A stretch of 64,000 nucleotides of DNA from contig JAAEAF010003132.1 of NCBI GenBank assembly GCA_011037195.1, positions 62,001-126,000 of the forward strand. Reading direction: 5' to 3'. The DNA comes from Triatoma infestans (Eukaryota; Arthropoda; Insecta; Hemiptera; Reduviidae). The position numbers were made by a program, and so were the translations under genes. The notes beneath the pieces were generated by a model, which saw nothing but the letters and a program-made list of their open reading frames with translations, made no database searches and had not been told where the DNA came from. Below are positions 21,749-32,935 of the stretch, piece after piece. Numbering within the stretch: position 1 is the stretch's first letter; the number at the start of each line of letters is the position of its first letter.

Positions 21749-23045
21749 ACATCCTTAAACTATCAAAAAAGACAATACTGAATCTCACATTTCTATTTAA
21801 TGCATTACCAACGATTGTTTATGTCCCTCTTATCTGGAAATATTCCTTAGTAACTATGACACCAAAACCTGGCAAATCTCGTAGAGTACCTACTTCCTAC
21901 CAAGTAGTTTGCTTCCGATTCTAGGAAAATTACTAGAAAAACTGCTCATAAAACGACTCACACACTATACAGACCGTATCATACCACAGCATCAATTTGG
22001 CTTTAGACATCAGCACTCTACTATTCATCAAATACAAAGAGTCACAACACACATTGCTATCGCACTCGAATCCAAACAGATATGTATAGGCATTTTCCTA
22101 GATGTCAAGCCTTCGATAAAGTATGCCACCCAGGATTGCTCGTCAAACTAAAGAGAATTCTACCTTTCACTTGTTACCTTTAATTAAACTCTTATCTTCA
22201 GTGTTAGGGTAAATACAGTTATCTCTGATAATCATCCCTTTGAGGCTGGTGTCCCGTAGGGAGATTGTTCTGGGATCACTACGACATACGTGAACGTCCG
22301 AATATTGTTACTGCGATTTATGCGGATGACACCATTACCATTAAGTATTAACTCAGTAAAATATTTAGGGATGCGCACTTGGGCAACACATGTAAAGACT
22401 AAAAGACTTGAACTTAATTTACGTTTCAAACAGTTATACAGATTATTAAACACAAGATCCACATTAAACATAAACAACAAACCCCTAATTTACAAGACTC
22501 TATTGAAACCACTTTGGACATATGGACTTCAGCATTGGGGAGCGGTTAAACAGACACATTTGAACAAAATTCAGACATTCCAATCTCGCACACTGCGGAC
22601 TATCCTTTCATCTCCTTTCTATGTTACAAACGAAACAATACATAAAGACACAAACACTGAAACAGTACAATAAGCAGCACATCGACTGCGGATCATGTTA
22701 AACTGAATTGTCATGCAAATCTTCTCATCAACAATTTACAAACAACTCTAGTTCCAGAAAGAAGACTAAAACGGAGATGGCCACAAGACTTCATATTGAC
22801 GGAGTTGGCCACCGTAGAGAAACTTCATACTGACTGAACGATCTCACTGAACGACATTACGAACTAGCATAATTACATTCACACCCATACATTCATTTCA
22901 CTTCACATTTCATTTCTTCACCTCATAAACAAATTACTCTAACAGGGCCATCACTGGATAGGGTACCTGCACACACGTTCCACACGTCAGTTCATTATCT
23001 TTACAGGCAAAATACATTTTGTATTGGTACTATATTACAATTAAA
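21749..23045 (+). mobile_element. Jockey-clade LINE relic, 5-prime truncated
   Basis: Translation in shifting frames gives the finger/palm start (VPLIWKYSLVTMTPKPGKS), then LPILGKLLEKLLIKRL and HQFGFRHQHSTIHQI, then GIFLDV with the first catalytic Asp, and IYADDT at 22316-22333. About 150 bp are missing after YADD. The thumb follows (VKYLGMRTW, HVKTKRLELNLRFKQLYRLL, IYKTLLKPLWTYGLQHWG, IQTFQSRTLRTI, PFYVTNETIHKDT). These motifs are diagnostic of Jockey-group LINEs. Several frameshifts and stops make it a pseudogene. The 3-prime end is near 23042, followed by (TAAA)n. The copy at 47080-48384 is the same family. Confidence 0.9.
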
Positions 23046-23113
23046 TAAATAAAAATAAAACAAATGAAAACAGTAAGTATATACAATATAACTGATTTAG
23101 TATACAATGCCAA

Positions 23114-23850
23114 ATTTTTTTTTTTAGAACATACAATCTGTATAGTACAACATATGTATAATAAGTAAATATGATGACGAGATGCCATTATGATGTGAGG
23201 AACAGGAGGCGAGAAACTACCCAATGGTAGGATTCTCTACGGGATGTCGTAGTGATGCTTGATCAATTCCAAAGGAAATCTCGGGGCCATTGGCGATTCA
23301 AACGGCAAGAAGGATTGCCAGGGATAGGCAGTAGAAGCTAGAGATTGTACAAGTGGAGGGGAGGGCGATATGGTATTTGAAATATTTTGTCTTAGCCAGT
23401 TTTTATACGTAAGGCATGTTGATGTCTTTATGGAGACTGAAATTTGTGACATAGTAGGGAACGTTAACTATTTGTCCAAGTAGTTTGGATTGAAATGACT
23501 GTATAGTTCGTATGTTTATAGGTTCGGCTAAACCCACAATTCTAGTCTATAAGTCTACATAGATTTGAGAACCGTAATGTATATATTTAATGTATGTCTT
23601 TTCAATACTCTATAGGTAATGTAGATCGTCTTCCAAAATGTATGTAAAGAAGTTGGAACGTTTTTTTTTTTGTCACTGCTTGTCTTTTAAGTCTTTTGTG
23701 TGGGTTCCATGTGAGCCGCTTATCCATGAAGAGTCCAAGGAAGCGCACCAGATTTGTGACAGATAGAGAAACGCTGTTGAAGTAAACAGGAAAGACAGGA
23801 GCCGCGCCGGACAGTGAACGTGGCATGTTCACCACCACTTTTGAGTGTTC
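23114..23850 (-). mobile_element. Jockey-group LINE 3-prime relic with poly(A)
   Basis: The minus-strand frame at 23602-23838 encodes VRFLGLFMDKRLTWNPH and a following LKRQA-type segment, the conserved block after YADD in Jockey-like elements. Broken frames continue through QSFQSKLLGQIVNVPYYVTN (about 23450) to the C terminus. Poly(A) appears as T's at 23115-23126. It belongs to a different family from the relic at 21749, and the two lie tail to tail. Confidence 0.82.
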
Positions 23851-25725
23851 ATTTTTAATTCGCTAATAATAAGTAAATACTGAAACATTCTTCCCCAATA
23901 TTTCAGATAATTTCCATGAAATTGTAATCAAATTAATGTATTAAAATAAAATTAAAAAAAAAAAAAAGGAAACAGAAAACATTGAAAAAAACAACAAGAA
24001 ATAAAAAGATACCTGTGTATTTATAGAAAATGTAAAAGCAACCAGAGAGAATTGTAAACTGCAATAGAAACACTGTGGATGTCGTAATGGGTTTTAGATC
24101 GTTTACACTTGATTACATTTTCCTAAAGTTAATTAAATTTAAAACATACCCATACATGTGTATAATGTGGAATATCAAATTATATATGTATATTCTATAA
24201 AAACAAATATGAAATTATAATTTAATTTTGAAATCAATTTTTAATTTAAAAGCTAATTTTATTTAATTAACTGGCAACTACCATAAAAAAAAAAAAAAAA
24301 AACTACCATCACAAGAACATTAATGTACTCTGTAAACTTTAATAAATTTTTAATTTAATTAACATATTTAATCATATTTTTCATAGTAATCTCAAATATG
24401 TTTGTCCAAGAACTCTTTGTTAAACTAATGCTAACAGTAACTCAAATAAACCTTCTCTCCTGAGGTAATATTAAAGAGAAAGTTGTATTCAACATGATTA
24501 GGGTCAAGCCCTGTCTGTCTGCATGTCAGAATAACAATTACCTTGTTTCTGGCATATTAATCCAGACATTTATTGAGGAATAGGCTACAACAATAGTCTA
24601 CTGCTAGGCTAGATGATACCGGAACACAGAGGCATACGAGGAAACAAAGTGGCTGACGTGTTGACAAGGGTGGGCGGAACTTTTCTATCTATCTGAACCT
24701 ATCTACTTATCTGTGGAACTTTCTTTGCTGCATCACGAACAAAAGCGCTTATAAGGCTATTGAGAAGGAAATAACATATTTCTGTTGGAGGAATAACACA
24801 GGACAGTGGAAAAGTCCCAGAAATTAAACTGAATACTATGTACATATTTATATACATGGCAAAACTAAACGGTAAGCTAAGTTGGATACCAGTAACCCTG
24901 GTCAGTGAGAGCACATCCTTTTATAGAATGTCTACGTATTTTGGATCTTGTTGTAGGATCCATTCTGTAGAAACAAAATACGGCTAGGAATATGAAACTT
25001 TGTTTTATGTTCTTGGACAATACAAGCACAGAAACTTTTATACTGGAAATTGAGTTCGTGGATTTTGTCTCGCCTAAATTCTATTGGTTTTTTTAAACAA
25101 TATAGGAGAGATGTGAGATTTATCGCGAAGAATACGATCTGGTTACCGATGGCTTAAATGTCTTCTATTCCCTAAAGGCGGCCTCTCATAATTTAGATTA
25201 GATTAACTGTACAGTAAAAAAAAAAATGAATATTTCAGCGATTTGAGCTTTCAAAAGCGATGAAATTTAGTTTAACTAGACGTTATATTTTATCAAATTA
25301 AAATAAATGGTTTATATAAGTACATTGTTTTAAAATAAAGTTGTATAGTTGAAAGTTTGTTTATTCATACATATATATAAACTCTGACAGCAACAAGTAG
25401 ATTCATTAAGTTCCAAACTTAAATGTTTTCTTTTAAGTAAATAACTACCATTGAATGAATGCTTTTAATCTATCTCTCTATTCGAACTTTATCATTGTTA
25501 CTTCCCCCAAACTTTAGTTGTGAGGTTAGAAATTTAGATTGGTGGGTACTTTAAACTTTAAGTCATGAAAAGATAGTTTGATTGGTTAGAGAGAAATGGT
25601 CTAAACTAAGTTTATATAAATAAACATTTGTTTCAATAATCACTTACATATACTATAATTCAAACTGATTGATTGGAAAATTGCGGTTTTGTCAAACAAA
25701 TTATGTAAAAATTAAAAACTCAGAA
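23851..25725. other. AT-rich region with a possible RNase H scrap
   Basis: Mostly unclassified. At about 24614-24680 (+) the translation IPEHRGIRGNKVADVLTRVG resembles the RNase H motif of LINEs (GH-GI-GNE-AD), but it is only about 22 residues long and isolated. Nothing else is recognised. Confidence 0.4.
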
Positions 25726-25730
25726 ATAAG

Positions 25731-26031
25731 TATAATGGAGTTGATGATGAGAGAAATTGGGATTGATTAATTAGACGAAATCTGAAGACACTGTTATAAT
25801 ATGGCTATAAGCTTACACAAACTGCACTGGACTTGTAATGATTTTATAGAATAAAGGGTTAGAGGAGAGTTATGACACGATGCGATGTATAGTTGAATCT
25901 GATAGATAGATTCTAGAGCTCTTACTGCCTTATATACAGGTTCTCCCCACTCTAGTCTGCTTAAGTCAGAGAGTACCAGAGAGAGTCTGTTTTCTTTCGG
26001 TCGGGCTTGTGTTCTCTCTCTTGCCGTTACA
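25731..26031 (-). mobile_element. Family B LTR, unit 1 of head-to-tail trimer
   Basis: Complete 301-bp unit on the minus strand, TGTAACGGCAAGAG to CTCCATTATA, with the TATATAAG box. The left flank ends TAAG (25727-25730), matching TAAG right after unit 3. Confidence 0.85.
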
Positions 26032-26032
26032 A

Positions 26033-26332
26033 TATAATGGAGTTGATGATGAGAGAAATTGGGATCGATTAATTAGACGAGATCTGAAGACACTGTTATA
26101 ATATGGCTATAAGCTTACACAAACTGCACGGACTTATAATGATTTATAGAATAAAGGGTGAGAGTAGAGTTATGACACGATGCGATGTATAGTTGAATCT
26201 GATAGATAGATGTCTAGAGCTCTTACTGGCTTATATACAGGTTCTCCCCACTCTAGTCTGCTTAAGTCAGAGAGTACCAGAGAGAGTCTGTTTTCTTTCG
26301 GTCGGGCTTGTGTTCTCTCTCTTACCGTTACA
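26033..26332 (-). mobile_element. Family B LTR, unit 2 of trimer
   Basis: Complete 300-bp unit joined to unit 1 by a single A (26032). By eye it differs from unit 1 at only a few percent of positions. There is no internal retrotransposon sequence between units. Confidence 0.85.
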
Positions 26333-26333
26333 A

Positions 26334-26633
26334 TATAATGGAGTTGATGAGGAGAGAAATTGGGATTGATTAATTAGACAAGATCTGAAGACAATGTTAT
26401 AATATGGCTGTAAGCTTACACAAACTGCACTGGACTTGTAATGATTTTATAGAATAAAGGGTGAAAGTAGAGTTATGACACGGTGCGATGTATAGTTGAA
26501 TCTGATAGATAGATGTCTAGAGCTCTCACTAACTTATATACAGTTCTCCTCACTCTAGCTTGCTTAAATCAGAGAGTATCAGAGAGAGCCTGTTTTCTCT
26601 CGATCGGGCTTGTGTTCTCTCTCGTGCCGTACA
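26334..26633 (-). mobile_element. Family B LTR, unit 3 of trimer
   Basis: Complete 300-bp unit joined to unit 2 by a single A (26333). Its outer end reads TGTACGG, one base shorter than the others, and is followed by TAAG (26634-26637). It is somewhat more diverged than units 1 and 2. Confidence 0.85.
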
Positions 26634-28185
26634 TAAGTAACAAATTCAAAAATTATTGAACTAAAAAATCATAAATTTATTTCGAAAAGTTTTGTCATAT
26701 TAATTTTTCCCATCAAATTAATAGTAAAAGAGATGTTTTAACGAGACTATGAACAAACATCTGCAACCATTAGTTTTGTGTGTGTTATTGTTAAACACAA
26801 TACAACATTCTACTTTACCTATTCAAACAAAGACTTGTTTATTATTATAATTTGGATCATGTATTTTACATATTATACAGACGTTGTTAAATAATACTAT
26901 TACTTTAAATAAATTATATGATACACTTCATTGAATAATTATCAAGCTTTATGAAATTCTATTCAATTTCAAAATATCTAATACTGTTTGTATTGTTTTG
27001 TAATCCAGTCACTGGAAGAAGATTAAGATTATAAAATATAATCGAAACATTTTACTTGTATTAATAATAATAAAAAGGAGTCAATTTTTTTATCAATTCC
27101 CCAAAAACTCAAAATAAAAATATTATAAAAAGTAAATGTGATCGATAAAAAGAAATCTATGAAAATACGTAAGTATTAAAAAAGAAAGAAAAAAAAAAAA
27201 CTAAATGTATAATATGAGAACAGTTTTCTTTGTTATACATAATTCCATATAAAGAAGGAGAAGTTTATGCAAGTGTTAGATATATAGAAAAACCGGATAG
27301 GGTTGTGAGGAAGTAGAAGTTCTTTATCAAGAAATATGGTCAACATGATGAGGCTCTTTATCCCATGGTATAAATCATACGTATATAATATGAAAGTTTT
27401 TATATAGAAGGCCACCCACAAAAAGGAAAAAAAAAAAGAAGAGAAAAAGTAATGTAGAGAGAAAGAGAGAGATATAGAGAAAGGAGGCTTAACACAAAAG
27501 TGATCTGAGCGGAGGACGACACAGTGATGATAGCCCTATCAGCTTAAGTGAGACCTCAATTCTAGTTTGTGTGTACGATGGGAGCAAGCTGAGCAATGAA
27601 GACAGGAGGAGGCCCGCCGCCAGGCTTACAAAGGCACTCACTTTATTAAAAGTTATTACATCCTACTCCGCTTTCTTCTCTCCAAAAATAAAGACAGGAG
27701 GAAATAAATGCAGAGCTTTATATTTTTTTTTTTCTCTATCTTACTTATTACAAAATTGGTGTTGAGGCAGAAAGTTATTTAAAAAGTAATTCCAGACGTT
27801 CTAAGGCACACAACAAATTCATTATTTACTACGAGTAGGTTTTGGTTACACACAAATAGAACCAGAATATGAACATACTTATTAAAAATGTGCCAATCGG
27901 GTTTCAACGAAAATTCTCGCATGTACCCAATAAAAGTAATAAAGTTACTTAAAGGTCCATAAAAATAGCGAAATTTCATTTTTCCGACCTTTTCTTTTTG
28001 CAGCCATATTTACCTCGTCACCAGATAATAATGTATTAATAAATTATTAAATAATTAATACTGATTCAATAACTAGTTTATTCTTATTTTTAGACCATAG
28101 AACAACATATCTAAATAATGCACAAGTTAGATTAGAATTAGATTGTTATAGGGGATTATTGCACAGCGATCTGATTATTGCACAG
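26634..28185. other. Unclassified AT-rich region
   Basis: No gene is recognised. It holds a weak hammerhead-like hairpin (27012-27053) and purine-rich runs at about 27421-27490. The short open frame at 27571-27765 has no recognisable domain. Confidence 0.45.
27012..27053 (+). ncRNA. Weak hammerhead-like hairpin
   Basis: CTGGAAGA, one A, a stem from GATTA (27021-27025) and TAATC (27039-27043), then GAAAC. The first box carries an extra G, so activity is unlikely. It is listed because it repeats the layout of the other motifs in the window. Confidence 0.22.
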
Positions 28186-28345
28186 TGCGTCCGGAGACTT
28201 TTCAGTGCACCGCCGGCCTCCGAGTAGTGTTCTCTAGGTACAGACAACACTGCCCATCATCGGACAGTACCTGTAGACACTCCTAGGAAGAGAAAATCTA
28301 AGAGGCAGCATGCTCGATTTGAACCCGGAACCTCCGCGTTGCTAG
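28186..28345 (-). mobile_element. tRNA-derived SINE, distal part (split by a gypsy element)
   Basis: Reverse-strand SINE body (GAAGGCTC-type tail, CACTGTCC-like inverted segments) up to the B box. It stops at CTAG (28342-28345), where an LTR starts. The missing head, with its A box, is found beyond the gypsy element at 29791-29827. Confidence 0.82.
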
Positions 28346-29066
28346 TGTTATGACATGGCAAAATTGGCAAAGTCATAGCAATGTCAAACCTTCACAGATA
28401 ACAAAGAAAGAATAATTTACAACTAGTGGCCTAGCCAGCTGCCTGACTTCAAGACAAGGCCGCGGACAAACAAACAAACCAAGGGTAAATACCCCTACAT
28501 CAAAGCAAGCACCGCTGGCCACTGACCTAAATCGGTAGCCAGCTGCTGTCATCAAAGCAAGCATCGCTAAGGCTGGCCACTGACCTAAATCGGTGGTCAC
28601 CCAACTAACCAAGGTCGCACACTAGGACAGATGTCTTGGTGTGAGTGTGGCCAACACTCAGATGTCTTGGTGTGAGTGTGGCTAACGCTACTATATAAAC
28701 TTCGCCCGATTGGAAGAGGGGATCATTAGATTATTATATGAATATACGATTACACTTCAGTACGAGCAGCAGTTTACGCGTCCCTATACAGTTTTTATTT
28801 ATACTTATTACCTTTAGTTGTGCATCTTAGTTCATTTATCTTAATCATTCTAAATTATTAGTTATTTATCTTCTATTTATTTCTAAGTATTTCTTGTTAA
28901 TAGTTACCATTTTTTACGTTTAAATTATTGTTCAAATACAGTCTATTTTTATAATTTCCGTGTTAATACTTCGAGCACTAACTTCCAAAAATCTCTAAAC
29001 TAACTTCCACCCTCTTCAAGACATCTACTACATACCTCAGGAATCACAATAAACGATTCCACTACA
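28346..29066 (+). repeat. 5-prime LTR of the gypsy element
   Basis: 721 bp from TGTTATGACATGG to CGATTCCACTACA. The U3 carries two tandem duplications: about 50 bp around CATCAAAGCAAGCA (28499 and 28550), and a 31-bp unit CAGATGTCTTGGTGTGAG at 28628 and 28659. Just downstream is a TATATAA box at 28693-28699. An AATAAA lies at 29049-29054, close to the end. Confidence 0.85.
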
Positions 29067-29068
29067 TC

Positions 29069-29144
29069 TGGTGGTATCACGGTGGGATCAGAACATCCAT
29101 TAAACGATTCCACTACATCTGGTGGCAGCGACTAGGATCCGAAC
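29069..29144 (+). promoter_or_regulatory. Duplicated tRNA-Leu-like primer-binding site
   Basis: TGGTGGCAGCG at 29120-29130 is the complement of the usual 3-prime end of animal tRNA-Leu (CGCTGCCA plus CCA). The following GGATCCGAAC continues the match to the T-arm. A 51-bp tandem duplication of the LTR end places a second, altered site (TGGTGGTATCACGGTGGGAT) at 29069. The tRNA assignment rests on remembered tRNA-Leu sequence. Confidence 0.65.
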
Positions 29145-29340
29145 AGCGATTCCAGTTCCTTCTGAGTAAGTCAAATATTTATACATATTTTTTTTATTAT
29201 TTATTTATTAATTTTTTTTTACTGTGTCCATATACGTTCAATCAAATTGAACTATCTTTTTGAGAATTTAGAAAACTAGGGGATCAAGGAAAACTCGTGC
29301 AAGTCCCATTAAAATTTCTGACCCTCAATCAGTTAATAAC

Positions 29341-29771
29341 ATGACAACATATAATCTTAATGGTATACAGATGTCCCCAGAAGAGGCTCTGCAACACCTC
29401 TTGGGTGAAAGGGAAAGGTCTGCACCTGCTCCCCCGGCCCAAGATAAAACATCCATAATTGCAAGTCTGAACCTTCTAAATCAGATTCCGTGTTTTGACG
29501 GAGAACAGAACACAAACATCGAACTTTTTCTAGAACAGGTACAACGCTGTGATAGATTGTCACGATGGGATGACGATACCACATTAGAAGTGGTTGAATT
29601 TAAAATTTCCGGTTCCGCAAAAACCTTCTACAACACCCAAAAATCACTACTATTACGAGAAGGTAAGGTAGTTGATTTTAAAACAATATCAAAATTGCTG
29701 CTCAACAGGTACCACACAGAACAAACGCCTCACGTTCTGTTACGCCAAATCACTAATATGCAGGCTTATCC
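29341..29771 (+). pseudogene. gag: Gypsy gag, N-terminal part
   Basis: An open frame begins at ATG 29341, about 200 bases after the primer site. The first 145 or so residues read as a Ty3/gypsy Gag. A low-complexity N terminus is followed by a capsid-like block (IPCFDGE, ELFLEQVQRCDRLSRW, EVVEFKISGSAKTFY, FKTISKLLLNRYH) like the retrotransposon Gag capsid domain. Reading continues open to 29949, but after about 29771 the DNA is LTR end, SINE and flank, so the last 60 residues are not Gag. No zinc knuckle is left. Structural protein of the virus-like particle; non-functional here. Confidence 0.8.
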
Positions 29772-29790
29772 AATAACCGATTCCACTACA

Positions 29791-29827
29791 CTAGTCCAGC
29801 GCACTACCACTGAGCTAATCCCTTCCT
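29791..29827 (-). mobile_element. tRNA-derived SINE, head part
   Basis: On the minus strand GGGATTAGCTCAGTGGTAG, the A-box end of the SINE interrupted at 28345. After removing the gypsy element and one CTAG, the two parts form a continuous SINE. Confidence 0.82.
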
Positions 29828-29899
29828 TCTCCCTCGTCTTACGCCAATTAACTAAGAACGGAGATGAAACGTTATTGGTGATGTTGTGTTGTAGTAGTA

Positions 29900-30378
29900 C
29901 GAGCGGTTTAGTAAAAGGGCTTGTAAGTATAATATGTTTAAGAGAGTGAAGTATCAGAAATAAGAAAGTAGTCACCACTGCTAACAATAAATACATTCTA
30001 TTAAAATTATAACTACAAGTTATTTGCAAGATATTATAAACTTATTAATATATTGTGAAACTGCCACTGATTTTTAGAGAACAATTCCTGAAGCAAGTGT
30101 TCTGGCTTTGAAAGCAGAATGCAGACTGTCTTGAAGGAATGCCCTCTCTAACGGGGGTTTTCCTTTACAAAACAGTTGGCCAAGTGGCATTGTATTAATT
30201 TAACGAATTTTTGTGCCTTTGTTTTCCTAATAGCAATGACCCCAAATTACAGTACCTGACTCTTTTCACTGCACTAAGATACATTTAAAATATTAACAAA
30301 ATTCTAGTTTTGATACTATAAAATATTCTAGACTATTTTTCAAAACTATTATTTTCTTTTATTTCTTTCTTCCACTAC
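29900..30378 (+). repeat. Dispersed repeat, copy 1 (LTR-like end)
   Basis: Matches 32015-32456 in order and orientation: GGGCTTGTA, AAGTAGTCACCACTG, TATTATAAACTTATT, ATTGTGAAACTG, ATTCCTGAAG, and the shared end TTCCACTACA. That end resembles the gypsy LTR end at 29066, so the pair may be LTRs, but no clear TG start was found. Confidence 0.6.
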
Positions 30379-30619
30379 AGAGACCTTAGTTTGTGTACTG
30401 TGTTTGACCTTGTCAGTAAATGGTAGAATGTACCTAGTTTAAGTATATTGTGTACTGTTCTGACGAAGTGCATGGAGTACTGAACTATGGTAACCAGTGG
30501 GGTCGCTACTACCCAAGTAACTGCATGCAACAAATACCCCGGCAATACACAAATAATGCGCTAACGGCTCAGAAATATATCACAGACATGACATCTTTTC
30601 AATGCCATCAATATCTCAC

Positions 30620-31025
30620 AATTTGAACTGTCTCTTACTGCTGTAAGAGAATGTAAGCGATCATGGCAAATTTTCGATATCGACTTTTCATCGGAAATAC
30701 ATGTTTTGAGGTCCTCAGAGTCTGAAAATACGGTTTTTAGACAATGGTCTGCTTGTATGGTATGTGTGTACGTGTAAATTTCTGTGCGCGTATATGTGAA
30801 TAGCAAAGCTCTAAAGCAGAATGTTCAGACATGACATTCCGTCTGGATATCACTATCGAATAAGTTATCTGTCAAAATTAATCAACCGTACAAACCCCCT
30901 TTACTGAATGAAGTTTCCGATTTTTAACGATTTTCTCGAAAACGGCTCCAACTATTTTCTTTAAACTTAGAATATCAACTTCATCTATACGAAGACCTAC
31001 AAATTTTATTTGATCTGGTATTTTA
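30620..31025 (-). repeat. Family A repeat
   Basis: The minus-strand end block CTCTTACTGCTGTAAGAGAA (30632-30651) is followed by reversed family A blocks, including GGAAATACATGTTTTGAGGT, down to the module near 31010. Confidence 0.65.
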
Positions 31026-31029
31026 TGCA

Positions 31030-31925
31030 AATTCATCAATTTCGTGTAGAGAGTTCACTTCAACGTAATGCTTCTGTTACACTAACACTTGTTGGTTGTA
31101 TATATGTGGGGAGTTATAGGTTATGTTACACTATGTCTGTGTGTTTAATGTAATAGTAACATAACCCTCCCCACATGAATACAACCAACAAACCAACATG
31201 TGTGAGTGTAGAAAAAACATTACGTTGAAGTGAAATTTTCTTCTTCTTTCCCCGATTTAAGTACAGATTATTTGCATGATTATTCGTATTTAAAATCTCC
31301 TACCGTGCCCTATTAAAAATACCTTTACAAATGCCACCACAACATCTCTCTCAACATATTCTTAATGTAATTTAAATATAAATTAATATCATTTAAAATA
31401 AGCAAGATAAATACTAACGCACACATTTGATTTCCTTTATTATTTATTTTAATATCATCTCTAATTTGCTGTTTGCAGCCAATCTTCTTACATATCAATT
31501 TACTTACATATTCTCTTATATTAACCCTGTTTATATTTTACATTTGTTTATTACTTGTACAAGCTTTTGACTGTCATAAACTTTGCATTGCCTTTCTTTA
31601 AAATTTATCTATTCTTATTAGTACAGTTTACTCCTGAAATAACTTATCGCCCCCCCCCCCCTAATAAAAATGATTTGATAAAACACTGAGCATGCTTAAC
31701 AACCGTCTTAAAATTTAGTCATAAAGTATTCTTCAAAACATGCTATTTATTACAACATTATTTTCTAATGCTTAATCATAATTTATAATAATTTCACTTT
31801 GTCATGAAACACACACATGTAGTAACATAACCTTATAACCTTCCCACATATATACAACCAACAAGTGTTGCAGAAACATATCGTTGAAGATAGTTCTCTA
31901 CACGAACTTGGTGAATTTGCTCGGC
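31030..31925. repeat. Fold-back element with about 100-bp inverted ends
   Basis: About 31030-31133 (TTCGTGTAGAGAGTTCACTT, then GTTGGTTGTATATATGTGGG) is the inverse of about 31815-31925. A second inverted copy of the inner part lies at 31149-31235. The interior is AT-rich with a C run at 31651-31661 and no coding sequence. It could be a fold-back or MITE-like DNA element. Confidence 0.65.
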
Positions 31926-32014
31926 GTTGGGTGAAAATCCGAAACCGGTCAGGACTGTGCATGCAGGAGTATGCATGCTACGATGGATAAAACACCAGCT
32001 TGAGGCGTGAGCGT

Positions 32015-32456
32015 TTTAGCGTAAAGGGCTTGTATGTTTGCTTGAGATAGAATCTAAGAATAATTAAGAAGTCACCACTGTTATATAAATAATTATATTC
32101 TGTTAAAATAATAATTACAACTTATTTGATATTATAAACTTATTTAATTTATTGTGAAACTGGCACAGATATTTAGAGAGCGATTCCTGAAGTAGTGTTT
32201 CGATGTTTCCATCTTGATTTCTAGCACTCGTCTGTCTTTTGGAAGGAATGTTTCTCTTTGTTCTTCAGTTCCTCCCCTGTTAGGAGAAGGGGGTAGTACA
32301 ATGCCATAATTGTTCTTGTACTGTACCAGTAACTGGACTTGTATACCTGGTCTTGTCCTTTTGCAAGGGAATGTCAATCTTTTTATTAATTTTGATTTAT
32401 AAATATTCTAAATTATTTTTAAAAACTATTATTTTTCGATTTCGTCCTTCCACTAC
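32015..32456 (+). repeat. Dispersed repeat, copy 2
   Basis: Second copy of 29900-30378, ending CCTTCCACTACA at 32456, directly followed by a family A copy. It is diverged in the middle (GTTCTTGTACTGTACCAG has no close counterpart). Confidence 0.6.
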
Positions 32457-32457
32457 A

Positions 32458-32935
32458 ATTGCAACTTTTATTTGAATCATATATCCGAGAAAATTTTCAA
32501 GACGAGTTTTTAATGGAGGATTAGAGTTATGTTTTCCTGTAAAGTGCTGTTTCAGTGTATTATACAATTCTATAATATAAATACTATTAATTAGAATTAA
32601 ATATGTTGCCCAAATTCCCAATTTAAAGAATCTGCGATTTTCTCCATTTTCACACACATGGAGAAAATGTCATTACATTTGGTATACTAACTATACATAC
32701 TCAAGGGACTCCACACTTTTTCCGACAGAGTTCATTTAAAAAAGTTTAGGGGGATTGGGAGAGGTTATGGTATCCTCAAAAAATCATTTTATTGCATTTA
32801 AATTCTCCCATTGATATAAAATTGAAGACAAGTAAGCATTGAAGTAAGAATTATAAATTTAAAGAAAATTTACAAAACTATGTGAACTGCAGTTAGAGAA
32901 AATCGCATGAGTGTTTCACACCAGATTTTTTTTTC
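32458..32935 (-). repeat. Family A repeat, 5-prime part
   Basis: Reversed family A modules ending (plus-strand right) in ATGAGTGTTTCACACCAGAT, the reverse of the family head. Confidence 0.65.

Larger units (their letters stand above)
28346..29790 (+). mobile_element. Ty3/gypsy retrotransposon, internally deleted, inserted in a SINE
   Basis: A 5-prime LTR (28346-29066), primer-binding region, leader and part of gag are present. Then there is a jump straight to the last 19 bases of the 3-prime LTR (29772-29790, ending CGATTCCACTACA exactly as the 5-prime LTR does). The whole is flanked by CTAG (28342-28345 and 29791-29794), a 4-bp target-site duplication. Protease, reverse transcriptase, RNase H and integrase are all gone. 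It cannot move by itself. Confidence 0.88.

Noticed and set aside
22232..22480. Minus-strand open frame of 82 residues
   Set aside because: Antisense of the Jockey relic at 21749-23045.
25731..25770. TTGATGA...GAGA-GAAA on the minus side of the family B end, resembling a hammerhead core
   Set aside because: The essential first C is T and there is no stem between the boxes; it is simply the conserved CTCCTCATCAACTCC LTR end read backwards.
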